From contig CAJPUK010000004.1 of assembly GCA_905373785.1 (NCBI GenBank), positions 1 to 32,986 on the forward strand: a stretch of 32,986 nt of DNA, given 5' to 3'. The DNA is from an uncultured Johnsonella sp. (lineage in GTDB: Bacteria; Bacillota; Clostridia; Lachnospirales; Lachnospiraceae). The translations under genes and the position numbers were made by a program. Below are positions 1 to 7,858 of this stretch, one piece after another. The notes under the pieces were generated by a model. It was not told the origin of the DNA and did no database searches. It saw nothing but the letters and a program-made list of their open reading frames with translations. How positions within the stretch are numbered: position 1 is the stretch's first letter; each line of letters opens with the position of its first letter.

Positions 1-168
1 ACTCAGAAAAATATTCATCGTTTTTGATATACTTATTTTGTAAACGATACACTAGACGAAGATGAATATTGACAGTAGCCTGTTAGATATATATGTATAA
101 TATGTACCTGAAAGCAAGCTTTCATTTAGCATATTATACATATATATCCAAGCTGCCTGAACTGTAAC
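1..168 (+). mobile_element. Left-divergent partial copy of the 184-bp MITE (copy A)
   Basis: Positions 53-168 match positions 848-963 of the intact copy with about three mismatches and end in the same terminal repeat (CTGAACTGTAAC). Positions 1-52 do not align well with the other copies. They still carry TATTCATC, which is complementary to GATGAATA at 61-68, and an ATCGTTT/AAACGAT pair, so a hairpin can still form. If full length, the left terminus would lie about 16 bp outside the window. No target duplication can be checked. Confidence 0.75.
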
Positions 169-277
169 CTAATATGCACACAATATTAATTAAGTACTAC
201 TATATTATCATACCTGTCAAGTGCCTGTATAGATGTATTATACAATTTTTATCATAAAAGTCATAGTTTTGATAGTT

Positions 278-381
278 AGATATACATCTGTAATATACCG
301 CATGAGTTACAGCTAAGATAGGTCAGATACACATGTGTAATATACCGAATGAAAGCTTGCTTTCAGGTGCATAGATGTATC
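278..381 (-). repeat. Decayed, partly duplicated MITE fragment
   Basis: Positions 306-381 begin GTTACAGCTAAGATAGG and run through AATGAAAGCTTGCTTTCAGG, matching the right half of the 184-bp element in reverse orientation with many substitutions. A 28-nt segment at 278-305 is repeated with four changes at 325-352, giving a local duplication with a 47-bp period. The fragment ends immediately before the stop codon of the glutaredoxin-like gene. It is too diverged to be called an intact element. Confidence 0.55.
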
Positions 382-639
382 TTACTCAAAGTTTTTAAGT
401 CCTGCATCCTTAGGATCAAGACTTATTCTTCCTCCCTCTAAGACAAAACAGGGGATTCCTATATAGCCGCCTGCCTTCGCCTCATCAAATACAGCTTCCT
501 TATCACGCAGCCTTAAAAACTCTTTTAAATTCATTACATGCTTGCCGATATCGATAAATTCAAAGTTTTCATTGCCCTTTATCTGCTTTTGTACTTCCAC
601 ACAACCCGGACAGGTATCCATTCCATAAATTTTTATCAT
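382..639 (-). CDS. Glutaredoxin/thioredoxin-like small redox protein
   Basis: An 85-residue protein with the start of a thioredoxin fold: MIKIYGMDTCPGC. The CPGC active site is at residues 10-13, and a cis-proline segment (GIPCF) lies near residue 62. Known family role: thiol-disulfide exchange or handling of a glutathione-like or protein partner in the cytoplasm; the actual substrate cannot be read. The length is normal for a single-domain glutaredoxin. The ATG at 639 is preceded by GAGGAG at good spacing, and a promoter with a 17-bp spacer lies at 711-739. The gene stands alone, divergent from the ABC operon, with MITE copy B between the two. Repeat-derived DNA abuts its stop codon. The fold assignment is firm; the physiological role is open. 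Confidence 0.8.
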   Translation of the reverse strand: MIKIYGMDTCPGCVEVQKQIKGNENFEFIDIGKHVMNLKEFLRLRDKEAVFDEAKAGGYIGIPCFVLEGGRISLDPKDAGLKNFE

Positions 640-710
640 TGATTTTCTCCTCTTTTTAATCTTACTCCTTTAGTGAGCTGTTGATATTTGACACATTATT
701 TGCTGTGTTT

Positions 711-739
711 ATCTTATTAAGAAACAATGCACCGGTCAA
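711..739 (-). promoter_or_regulatory. Promoter of the glutaredoxin-like gene
   Basis: On the minus strand TTGACC (-35, 734-739) and TAAGAT (-10, 711-716) are separated by 17 bp. This is a good sigma-A pattern about 70 bp upstream of the start codon. Confidence 0.6.
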
Positions 740-771
740 TATACTATGTATCATATTTAAAAACTTTATAA

Positions 772-971
772 GAATCAACGTTACAATTCAAGTAGCTCAT
801 TCATCTTCGTCAAAACAACTTAAAAATGTTTAATCTTATTTATAAGTTAGACGAAGATGAATATTGACAGTAGCCTGTTAGATATATATGTATAATATGT
901 ACCTGAAAGCAAGCTTTCATTTAGCATATTATACATATATATCTAGGCTACCTGAACTGTAACGAATCAAC
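772..971 (+). mobile_element. Intact 184-bp MITE, copy B, with 8-bp target duplication
   Basis: The element spans 780-963. Its ends are GTTACAATTCAAGTAGC and the inverse of GTTACAGTTCAGGTAGC. It is flanked by GAATCAAC at 772-779 and 964-971, a perfect 8-bp duplication. There is no coding capacity. The left half pairs 799-811 with 850-862 (ATTCATCTTCGTC and its complement). The right half pairs 880-899 with 925-944, a perfect 20-bp stem, extended by TAGCCT/AGGCTA outside it. The copy lies between divergent promoters. Confidence 0.92.
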
Positions 972-983
972 TTATTTTACATA

Positions 984-1011
984 TTGACATTTGAATTTTT
1001 TTCTGTATAAT
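984..1011 (+). promoter_or_regulatory. Consensus sigma-A promoter of the ABC/M20 operon
   Basis: TTGACA at 984-989 and TATAAT at 1006-1011 are both exact consensus, with a 16-bp spacer. The predicted transcript has a leader of about 95 nt that contains an AT-rich imperfect inverted repeat (TGCATAAAT near 1014 and ATTTATATGCA ending near 1050). The -35 box begins 20 bp beyond the right end of MITE copy B. Confidence 0.8.
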
Positions 1012-1111
1012 TATGCATAAATATTTTATAAAAACTGATTTATATGCAATAAATCTTAGTTTTATATGTATAAATATACTGCTATATTTGTAGACACTTA
1101 GGAGGAGCAAC

Positions 1112-1807
1112 ATGGGTAATATAAATTTTTCAAAATTAATACCTTGGATTCCTGCATTTATTGAAGGAACTTTTAATACTATCATTCTTTCCTTACTTTC
1201 AGTTATTCTGGGACTTATTCTCGGCTTACTTGCCGTTACAATGAAAAGAAGTCATAGAAAAATTGTAAGATGGATAGGTAATGCCTATACTCAAGTTATA
1301 AGAGGCACACCCATGATACTGCAATTGATTATCTGGCTGTATGCCTTCCCTCCCCTCGGTATACAGATTCCTTCTATTCCGGCACTCGGAGATGTATTCG
1401 GTTCAAGGGAATTTTTAACTGCCATAATAGCCTTAGGAGTTAATTCCGGTGCTTATGTATGTGAGCTTCTGAGAGGAGGACTTGACTCGATTGATAAAGG
1501 TCAGATGGAAGCCGGAAGATCCTTGGGGCTTAAAAGAAGTCAGGTTATGAAGTACATTATCTTACCTCAAGCAATAAAGGTGGTACTTCCCGGACTTGGC
1601 AATGAGTTTATACAAATGATAAAAGAGTCCGCAATCGTTTCTACTGTAGGTATTTTTGATGTGATGTATACAAGCAATATAGTAAAGGCAAGTACTTATT
1701 CAATATTTGAGCCGCTTATTGCCATAGCCTTGATATACTTTGTAATGACAAATATATGCACAACGCTTCTTGGGCTACTTGAAAGGAGATTAAAAACCGA
1801 TGCTTAA
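1112..1807 (+). CDS. Polar amino-acid ABC transporter permease
   Basis: A 231-residue inner-membrane permease of the HisM/GlnP type. An N-terminal membrane segment lies at about residues 12-35, followed by RGTPMILQLIIWLYAF. The EAA loop that contacts the ATPase is SLGLKRSQVMKYIILPQAIK, with the usual VLPGLGNEF continuation. Length and motifs are standard for the family. The start is fixed by AGGAGG upstream of the ATG. The 3' end overlaps the ATPase gene by 8 nt, so the two are co-translated. Only one permease gene is present, so a homodimeric membrane core is expected. Substrate specificity cannot be assigned from sequence; an amino acid or a derivative is likely. Confidence 0.88.
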   Translation: MGNINFSKLIPWIPAFIEGTFNTIILSLLSVILGLILGLLAVTMKRSHRKIVRWIGNAYTQVIRGTPMILQLIIWLYAFPPLGIQIPSIPALGDVFGSREFLTAIIALGVNSGAYVCELLRGGLDSIDKGQMEAGRSLGLKRSQVMKYIILPQAIKVVLPGLGNEFIQMIKESAIVSTVGIFDVMYTSNIVKASTYSIFEPLIAIALIYFVMTNICTTLLGLLERRLKTDA

Positions 1808-2534
1808 AACCATAGATCTTAAAAAAAATTACGGAGAGCTTGAAGTCTTAAAAGGCATAAGCACAGAAATTAAAAAAGGAGAGGTAGTATCCTTAATAGG
1901 TCCTTCAGGTTCAGGCAAGTCAACCTTCCTTCGCTGTCTTAATTATACAGAAATACCCAATTTTGGAGAAGTTTACTTCAAAGGACAAAAACTAAGCGAA
2001 AAAGAAGGAAAAGACTTTGATATTAATAAGGTAAGGGCAAGTATGGGAATGGTTTTTCAGCACTTTAATCTTTTTCCAAATATGGATGTACTTGGCAACA
2101 TTACCTTAGCACCTATGAAAGCCAAAGGTTTATCACTTTACGAAGCCAAAAAGACTGCCGAGAAGCTACTTGATAAAATAGGGCTTTCAGATAAAATAAA
2201 TGCCTTCCCGTCACAACTTTCCGGCGGTCAAAAACAAAGAGTAGCCATAGCAAGAGCCTTGGCTATGGAGCCGGAGCTTATGCTTTTTGACGAGCCTACC
2301 TCGGCACTTGATCCGGAAATGGTCAAAGAAGTGCTGTTAGTAATAAAAGAACTTGTTTCCGAAGGTATGACTACGGTTATAGTAACCCATGAGATGAACT
2401 TTGCCAGAGATATCTCAAGCCGAGTTATCTTTATGGATCAGGGACTTATAGTTGAGGAAGGAAGTCCCAAAGAAATTTTTACACAGCCTAAGGAAGAAAG
2501 AACCCGTATGTTTTTAAATAAGGTAACTTATTAG
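1800..2534 (+). CDS. Polar amino-acid ABC transporter ATP-binding protein
   Basis: A 244-residue ABC ATPase of the GlnQ/HisP family. Walker A GPSGSGKST is at 34-42, the Q-loop at VFQHFN, the signature LSGGQ at 140-144, and Walker B LMLFDEPTSALD around 160-171. The switch histidine lies in VIVTHEM. It energises import by the permease encoded just upstream, whose 3' end it overlaps by 8 nt. The length is typical and all catalytic residues are present. The gap to the binding-protein gene (272 nt) is unusually long for such an operon and may hold a processing site or a second promoter. No convincing promoter was recognised there. Confidence 0.92.
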   Translation: MLKTIDLKKNYGELEVLKGISTEIKKGEVVSLIGPSGSGKSTFLRCLNYTEIPNFGEVYFKGQKLSEKEGKDFDINKVRASMGMVFQHFNLFPNMDVLGNITLAPMKAKGLSLYEAKKTAEKLLDKIGLSDKINAFPSQLSGGQKQRVAIARALAMEPELMLFDEPTSALDPEMVKEVLLVIKELVSEGMTTVIVTHEMNFARDISSRVIFMDQGLIVEEGSPKEIFTQPKEERTRMFLNKVTY

Positions 2535-2806
2535 AATGAACCCCTATTTAGTATAAAGTATTATTGATACTTAATTAATAGTAGAGAAAAGCTCGATTTC
2601 CTTTATTATTCATTTGTTACAATCTATTAAGAAAGCAATAATAAGGCTAAATATCAACAATACTATACATTAGTTATATACTTTTCGCAGCGATTATCAT
2701 TTCACCGGCAAGCAAAAGGTATATGAATCAACCGTTAGGTTTATATCTATTTACAGACAGTTAACAACAATATAAAAATATCATTTATAAATATGGAGGT
2801 AGTATT

Positions 2807-3679
2807 ATGTTAAAGAAAAAAATATTTGTATCACTTATCGCAGCTATGATGCTTGTTTCAGCTTGCAGCTCATCAAACACGGGCACAGGCAAAAGCGGCA
2901 ATGACAAACTCACCAAAATCAAGGCAGCAGGAAAACTCGTAGTCGGTACTTCTCCCGACTATCCGCCGGCAGAATTTTACATAATTGACGAGTCCGGCAA
3001 CAAAAAAATAGTAGGTTATGAGATGGCATTGGCACAGGCTATAGCCGATGAAATAGGCGTAACACTTGAAATTAAGGCTACCGACTTCCAGGGTGTTCAG
3101 GCAAATATTCAGGCAAATCAGGTAGATATAGGCATAGCAGGTTTTTCCCGTACCGAGGAAAGGGCTAAGGTCATGGACTTTTCTATAGGATATAATCAAG
3201 AGTCCAAACATGGATGGCAGGGTATTATGATACGTAAAGAAGATGCAAAAAAGTATGCAACACTGGATGATTTTAAGAATTCCAAACTTATTCTGGGCGC
3301 TCAAGCCGGCTCCATACAATATGAAATGGCACAAAAACTTACCGATGTAAGTAAAATAAAGCAAATGGGCACACTTGACGCCTTAGTTATGGCACTTAAT
3401 GCAAAGGATCTTGATGCAGTTATAATTTCTACCGACAATGCCACAAGTATGTTAAGTACCTTCCCTGAGCTTATGATACTTCCACAAGAAGGTTTTAACC
3501 TGGACCCTGAAAGTTTCTACGGAGTAAATGTTGCCCTACTTACAAAGGCAAGCGGTGATGAGAATAAAGCCTTCCTTGAGGTTGTAAACAAGGTAATAGA
3601 AAAGGCAAATTCTGACGGCAGTTTTGAAAAATGGCGTGCAGAGGCGGTTGAGCAGGCAAAACAGGCAGTAGTCGAATAG
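2807..3679 (+). CDS. Amino-acid ABC transporter substrate-binding lipoprotein
   Basis: A 290-residue family-3 extracellular solute-binding protein. A lipoprotein signal peptide (MLKKKIFVSL start, lipobox VSAC) predicts lipid anchoring at Cys20. It is followed by a Ser/Gly/Thr-rich linker and the mature domain, beginning near KLVVGTSPDYPPAEF. The typical VDIGIAGFSRTEERAKVMDFS segment is present. It captures the substrate outside the membrane and delivers it to the permease/ATPase encoded upstream. GGAGG precedes the ATG. The M20 hydrolase gene starts 10 nt after its stop, so the two are almost certainly co-transcribed. Confidence 0.9.
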   Translation: MLKKKIFVSLIAAMMLVSACSSSNTGTGKSGNDKLTKIKAAGKLVVGTSPDYPPAEFYIIDESGNKKIVGYEMALAQAIADEIGVTLEIKATDFQGVQANIQANQVDIGIAGFSRTEERAKVMDFSIGYNQESKHGWQGIMIRKEDAKKYATLDDFKNSKLILGAQAGSIQYEMAQKLTDVSKIKQMGTLDALVMALNAKDLDAVIISTDNATSMLSTFPELMILPQEGFNLDPESFYGVNVALLTKASGDENKAFLEVVNKVIEKANSDGSFEKWRAEAVEQAKQAVVE

Positions 3680-3689
3680 AGGTAAGTAT

Positions 3690-4877
3690 ATGCAAAAGAT
3701 TATAAAAAAGACCATAGAAAATAACATGGAGTCTTACAAAAAATTAGTCAAAACTTTATATGAGAATCCGGAACTTGGCAATCAGGAGTTCAAATCACAA
3801 AAACTTCTCACAGATTACCTGAAATCGGCAGGCTTTGAAGTACAAAGCGGTGTTGCCGTTCCAACTGATTTTGTAGCCAAATACTCCTCAAAAAAAGAAG
3901 GACCAAAGATAGCATTTATGTGTGAATATGATGCCCTTCCGGTGGTGGGGCACGGTTGCGGACATAATCTTATAGCCGGTATGAGTGTTGCCGCCTGCGA
4001 GGGACTTAAGTCGGTAATAGATGAGGTCGGTGGCGAGGTGTATGTCTTCGGCACTCCGGCTGAGGAGAACTTCGGAGGCAAGGTTTCCATGTCCAAGGCG
4101 GGGCTTTTTAATAATATAGATGCAGCTTTAATGCTGCATCCTTCCACTCAAAACGGTCTGGGCTCAGACTCCAATGCACTCTATCCGCTTAAGTTCGAGT
4201 TTTTCGGCAAAACTGCCCACAGTTGCAACGCCTATCTCGGCGCTTCCGCTTTGGATGCTGCGGTTATGACTTATCAGGGTATCAATATGCTTAGACAGTT
4301 TGCCAAACCTAAGCAAAGAGTATTTATACACGGTGTTATTAAAAATGGAGGAGAAGCTGCCAATGTCATACCTGACTACTCTTCTATGGAGTATTATTTC
4401 AGGGCAAAGACTATCAGCTATGCCATGGAACTTGCAAAAAAAGCAACAACTATAGCGGAGGGAGCCTGTCTTGCTACAGGTACGACATTAAAAACTTCTG
4501 TATATGAATGTCCCTACGAAGATACCGTACTTAATTATAAACTCGGTGAAATCTTAAAGGAGAAGTTCATAGAAGAAGGGCTTAATGATATAAAACCGAT
4601 AGAAACAGACTCAGGCGGCTCTACAGATGTAGGTGCTGTAAGTTATATCTGCCCTACCATACAAGGATATATAAAAATAGCCGACAGTGAAGTGGCAGGG
4701 CACTCTGTTGAAATGGCTGACGCCACCGTATCTGAGGTCGGCAACAAGGCACTTTACCTGGGAGCTGTGGTACTTGCCAAGGTCGGTCTTTCACTTATAA
4801 AGGATGAAAAGTTACTTGATGAGGTCAAGAAAGAGCAAAAAGAAAGACTGGCTGCTATAGGGCAGTTAGCAACATAA
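3690..4877 (+). CDS. M20 family metallopeptidase / amidohydrolase
   Basis: A 395-residue M20 (PepD/AbgB/N-acyl-amino-acid hydrolase) enzyme. The metal-binding core includes CEYDALPVVGHGCGHN (residues 78-93) and a TPAEENFGG segment with the catalytic and ligand glutamates. The C-terminal ETDSGGSTDVGAVS resembles the p-aminobenzoyl-glutamate hydrolase B branch. The family hydrolyses an amide bond to release an amino acid. There is no signal peptide, so it acts in the cytoplasm. It is the last gene of the transporter operon (10 nt after the lipoprotein gene). The inference is that the ABC system imports an N-acylated or otherwise conjugated amino acid, which this enzyme then cleaves. The exact substrate is unknown. 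Confidence 0.85.
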   Translation: MQKIIKKTIENNMESYKKLVKTLYENPELGNQEFKSQKLLTDYLKSAGFEVQSGVAVPTDFVAKYSSKKEGPKIAFMCEYDALPVVGHGCGHNLIAGMSVAACEGLKSVIDEVGGEVYVFGTPAEENFGGKVSMSKAGLFNNIDAALMLHPSTQNGLGSDSNALYPLKFEFFGKTAHSCNAYLGASALDAAVMTYQGINMLRQFAKPKQRVFIHGVIKNGGEAANVIPDYSSMEYYFRAKTISYAMELAKKATTIAEGACLATGTTLKTSVYECPYEDTVLNYKLGEILKEKFIEEGLNDIKPIETDSGGSTDVGAVSYICPTIQGYIKIADSEVAGHSVEMADATVSEVGNKALYLGAVVLAKVGLSLIKDEKLLDEVKKEQKERLAAIGQLAT

Positions 4878-4898
4878 AAAATTAAACAGCAGTAATTA

Positions 4899-4966
4899 AC
4901 AGAAACACTCCTTATTTCAATCATACTCGCAGCACTGTTAAAAGATTGAAATGGGGGTGTTTCTGT
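4899..4966. terminator. Long imperfect hairpin between convergent genes
   Basis: ACAGAAACAC...ATTTCAATC (4899-4922) pairs with GATTGAAAT...GTGTTTCTGT (4944-4966) around a 21-nt loop, with a small internal mismatch. It sits between the end of the M20 gene (+) and the end of rho (-), so a bidirectional terminator is plausible. There is no strong T-run directly after the stem on either strand, so it is not a textbook intrinsic terminator. Confidence 0.5.
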
Positions 4967-5048
4967 AATCACCGGTCCGCACGAAATAACTGTATAGGGA
5001 ATCGGGGTAAATAAGCAGCTATAGTTTATGTGATAGACAAAGCACCGT

Positions 5049-6452
5049 TTATACGGTTTGCCTTTTAATAATATGCTCGACAAATTCCTTATTATTATTA
5101 GTGTCTGCGAAAAGGCTTATAACTCTTTCAGCACTTTCCTCTGCCTTATTTGAATTTGTAGATTTCTTTATTATCCTAAGGGCTTCCTGTTCTGCGGGGC
5201 TTAAAAGCAGATCATCCCTTCTTGTGCCGCTTTTTAGGATATCTATAGATGGGAATATACGTTTTTCGGAAAGTTTTCTGTCAAGAACAAGTTCCATATT
5301 GCCGGTTCCCTTAAATTCCTCATAGACTATATCATCCATACGGCTTCCGGTATCTACTAAGGCAGTTGCAAGTATGGTAAGACTGCCTCCCTCTCTGGTA
5401 TTTCTGGCAGCACCGAAAAATCTTTTCGGCATGTGCAGTGCGGCAGTGTCAAGACCTCCTGAAAGGGTTCTTCCGCTTGAAGCTATAGTGAGGTTATAGG
5501 CTCTTGCAAGTCTTGTAATAGAGTCCAGCAGTATAATAACATCTTTTCCATGCTCTACCAGTCTTTTAGCCCTTTCTATTACCATTTCGGATACTCTTTT
5601 ATGACGCTCCGGAAGCTCGTCAAAAGTAGAATATATGACCTCTACCTGTTCTCCGGTAATTGCCTCTTTTATATCGGTAACTTCCTCCGGTCTTTCATCT
5701 ATTAAGAGGATGATAATATTCATATCAGGTTCGTTCCTAAGTACCGCCTTAGCCACTTCTTTAAGTAAAGTGGTTTTTCCCGCCTTAGGCGGAGATACTA
5801 TCATACCTCTTTGTCCTTTTCCTATGGGAGATATTATATCCATGACACGCATGGATGTTGGAGTATTTGGATAGTTTGACAGGGGTATGCGCTTATCCGG
5901 AAAAATAGGTGTCAAGTCTTCAAAATTAGGTCTGTGTTCCAGCTCGGATACTCTGTAACCGTTTACAGTTTGCACATAAAGCAAGGCGGCGAATTTCTCC
6001 GCACTTGCTTTTACACGTCTTGAGCCGCTTATTATATCGCCGGTTTTTAACTTAAATCTTTTTATTTGTGAAGGTGCCACATATACATCATTGTCTCCGG
6101 GAAGAAAGTTCTCACATCTTATGAAGCCGAAACCGTCAGGCATAACTTCAAGTATGCCGTGTGCAATGATGCCGGAATCAAGCTCCCTCATCTCAACAGG
6201 GATTTTTTCATCATTTTGTTGTTTTTTGACTGTATGTTGCATGGGTTCTTCTTTATATAAAGTTTTAGGAGCATCTATATTTTTCTCCTCTTCCAAAACT
6301 TCTTCTACTTTTGCCTCATAATGCTTTACCAAAAGAGAAACCAGATCCTGTTTGTTTAAAGCAGTGAATTTCTTCAGTCCTTCATGTTTTGCAAGCTCTC
6401 TAAGTTGTAAAATCGTTAATGTTTCAAGTTTATCCTTCATCATATTGCTCAC
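5049..6452 (-). CDS. rho: Transcription termination factor Rho
   Basis: An RNA-dependent hexameric helicase/ATPase that terminates transcription. The protein has an N-terminal Rho-N helical domain (residues about 6-45), a charged variable linker (about 47-92), a cold-shock-like RNA-binding domain with GFGFIR (about 98-165), and a RecA-like motor. The motor's P-loop PPKAGKTTLL is at 221-230, with IILLIDERPEEV and DSITRLARAYN further on. At up to 467 aa it is longer than the E. coli protein because of the linker. The reading frame overlaps the end of rarA by 23 nt. The GTG at 6452 has poor spacing to AAAGGA; the ATGs at 6443 and 6440 are better starts, so the true N-terminus may be 3-4 residues shorter. 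It is coupled to rarA. Confidence 0.96.
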   Translation of the reverse strand: MSNMMKDKLETLTILQLRELAKHEGLKKFTALNKQDLVSLLVKHYEAKVEEVLEEEKNIDAPKTLYKEEPMQHTVKKQQNDEKIPVEMRELDSGIIAHGILEVMPDGFGFIRCENFLPGDNDVYVAPSQIKRFKLKTGDIISGSRRVKASAEKFAALLYVQTVNGYRVSELEHRPNFEDLTPIFPDKRIPLSNYPNTPTSMRVMDIISPIGKGQRGMIVSPPKAGKTTLLKEVAKAVLRNEPDMNIIILLIDERPEEVTDIKEAITGEQVEVIYSTFDELPERHKRVSEMVIERAKRLVEHGKDVIILLDSITRLARAYNLTIASSGRTLSGGLDTAALHMPKRFFGAARNTREGGSLTILATALVDTGSRMDDIVYEEFKGTGNMELVLDRKLSEKRIFPSIDILKSGTRRDDLLLSPAEQEALRIIKKSTNSNKAEESAERVISLFADTNNNKEFVEHIIKRQTV

Positions 6453-7758
6453 TGTCCTTTATAATTCTTTTTGTATGTTTTTGTTCCAAACCTGTACCTG
6501 AAGGATGGTAAAATTTGTATCCCGACATCTCTTTAGGAAGGTAGTTTTGTTTAACAAAGTGTTTTGGATAGTTATGGGGATAAAGGTATCCCACACCTCG
6601 TCCAAGTGAAGTTGCAGCACTGTAATGCTTATCTCTAAGGTGCATAGGAACTTCATAGGCTAAAGTTTTTTCCAAGGAAGCATTTGCCAGGTCTATTGCT
6701 TTTATAGCGGAATTACTCTTAGGAGCATTAGCTATATAAAGTACAGCTTGAGCAAGCACTATTCTTGCTTCCGGCATACCGAGCCTCTCGACAGCCTCGG
6801 CTGCCGAAGTTGCCAGTACCAAAGCCATCGGATCTGCATTCCCCACATCTTCTGCCGCACAAATCATAATTCGTCTTGCTATGAATTTTATATCTTCTCC
6901 GGCATAAAGCATCCTTGAAAGATAGTACACACTTGCATCGGGATCGGAGCCACGCATACTTTTTATAAAAGCGGATATGGTATCATAATGGTTATCTCCG
7001 GATTTATCATAAGATATAGTTTTTTTCTGTATACATTCGCTTGCTACTTCCAAATCTATATGAATGTAGCCGTCATTTCCTATGTCGGTGGTAGTTACAG
7101 CTATTTCAAGTGCATTTATAGCGGCTCTGGCATCACCGGCTGCTGCCTGAGCAAAAAAATTTACAGCCTCATCACTTATATCTATTTTATAATTTAAAAG
7201 CCCTCTCGGATCTTTAAGACATCTAAGAAGTACTTCTTTAATATCCTGAACGGAAAGTAATTTGAGTTCCAGTACGGTAGATCTTGATATCAAAGCGGAA
7301 TTAACCTCGAAATAAGGATTTTCAGTTGTAGCACCGATTAATATTACGGTACCGTCCTCTACAAAGGGCAGAAGATAATCTTGCTGTGCTTTATTGAATC
7401 TATGAATTTCATCTATAAATAATATAGTCTTTTTTTGATACATTGCAAGGGTATTTTTTGATTTACTTATAGCTTCTTCCATATCCTTCTTTCCTGTGCC
7501 GGTAGCATTGATTTGAAGAAAATTTGTACTACAGGTGGAAGATATAACCCTGGCTATGGTTGTCTTTCCGCAGCCCGGTGGACCATAGAGAATGATAGAG
7601 CTTAATTTATCAGCTTTAATTGCTCTGTAAAGAAATTTGTTTTTGCCTAGTATATGTTGTTGTCCGACTATATCATCAAGAGTTTGGGGTCGTATGCGAA
7701 AAGCCAACGGAGCACTTTGCTCAAGTTCTTTTTCACGCATATAATCGAATAAATCCAT
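6430..7758 (-). CDS. rarA: Replication-associated recombination protein A (AAA+ ATPase)
   Basis: A 442-residue AAA+ ATPase of the MgsA/RarA (WRNIP1) family, which acts at stalled replication forks. Walker A GPPGCGKTT is at 59-67, Walker B FIDEIHRF around 114-121, sensor 1 in GATTENPYFEVN, and sensor 2 in the DARAAINALE region. The C-terminal family-specific domain (MPEARIVLAQAVLYIANAPKSN) is followed by the MHLRDKHY / YLYPHNYP motifs typical of RarA. CCGGAGG precedes the ATG. The gene lies just downstream of the csp terminator and overlaps rho, so the two are probably translated together. Confidence 0.95.
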   Translation of the reverse strand: MDLFDYMREKELEQSAPLAFRIRPQTLDDIVGQQHILGKNKFLYRAIKADKLSSIILYGPPGCGKTTIARVISSTCSTNFLQINATGTGKKDMEEAISKSKNTLAMYQKKTILFIDEIHRFNKAQQDYLLPFVEDGTVILIGATTENPYFEVNSALISRSTVLELKLLSVQDIKEVLLRCLKDPRGLLNYKIDISDEAVNFFAQAAAGDARAAINALEIAVTTTDIGNDGYIHIDLEVASECIQKKTISYDKSGDNHYDTISAFIKSMRGSDPDASVYYLSRMLYAGEDIKFIARRIMICAAEDVGNADPMALVLATSAAEAVERLGMPEARIVLAQAVLYIANAPKSNSAIKAIDLANASLEKTLAYEVPMHLRDKHYSAATSLGRGVGYLYPHNYPKHFVKQNYLPKEMSGYKFYHPSGTGLEQKHTKRIIKDSEQYDEG

Positions 7759-7811
7759 TGTACCTCCGGATTGTTTGATGATGATTAGGGTAGAATTATT
7801 GATTAAATAAA

Positions 7812-7838
7812 GAGACTCTGACTTATAATCAGAGTCTC
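7812..7838 (-). terminator. Intrinsic terminator of the cold-shock gene
   Basis: On the minus strand GAGACTCTGA and TCAGAGTCTC form a perfect 10-bp stem with a 7-nt loop, followed by TTTATTT. It starts 21 nt beyond the csp stop codon and separates csp from rarA. Confidence 0.85.
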
Positions 7839-7858
7839 CCCATCTTGCTTAAGAGTAA

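Noticed and set aside
278..352. CRISPR-like repeated 28-mer at the left edge
   Set aside because: Only two imperfect copies with a 19-nt gap, and both are derived from the MITE. No array, leader or cas gene.
967..1185. Minus-strand open frame across the ABC operon promoter
   Set aside because: It covers a consensus promoter and the permease start on the opposite strand, and has no ribosome-binding site. Chance frame in AT-rich DNA.
2535..2806. Second promoter or riboswitch in the 272-bp gap before the binding-protein gene
   Set aside because: Only weak boxes with poor spacing and a 6-bp hairpin (AAGTAT/ATACTT) were seen. Nothing supports a named riboswitch class.
2873..3364. Minus-strand open frame inside the binding-protein gene
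   Set aside because: It lies wholly within a clear lipoprotein gene on the other strand and has no start signal or recognisable domain.
6459..6656. Alternative-frame ORF within rarA
   Set aside because: Same strand, different frame inside a well-conserved gene, with no initiation signal.
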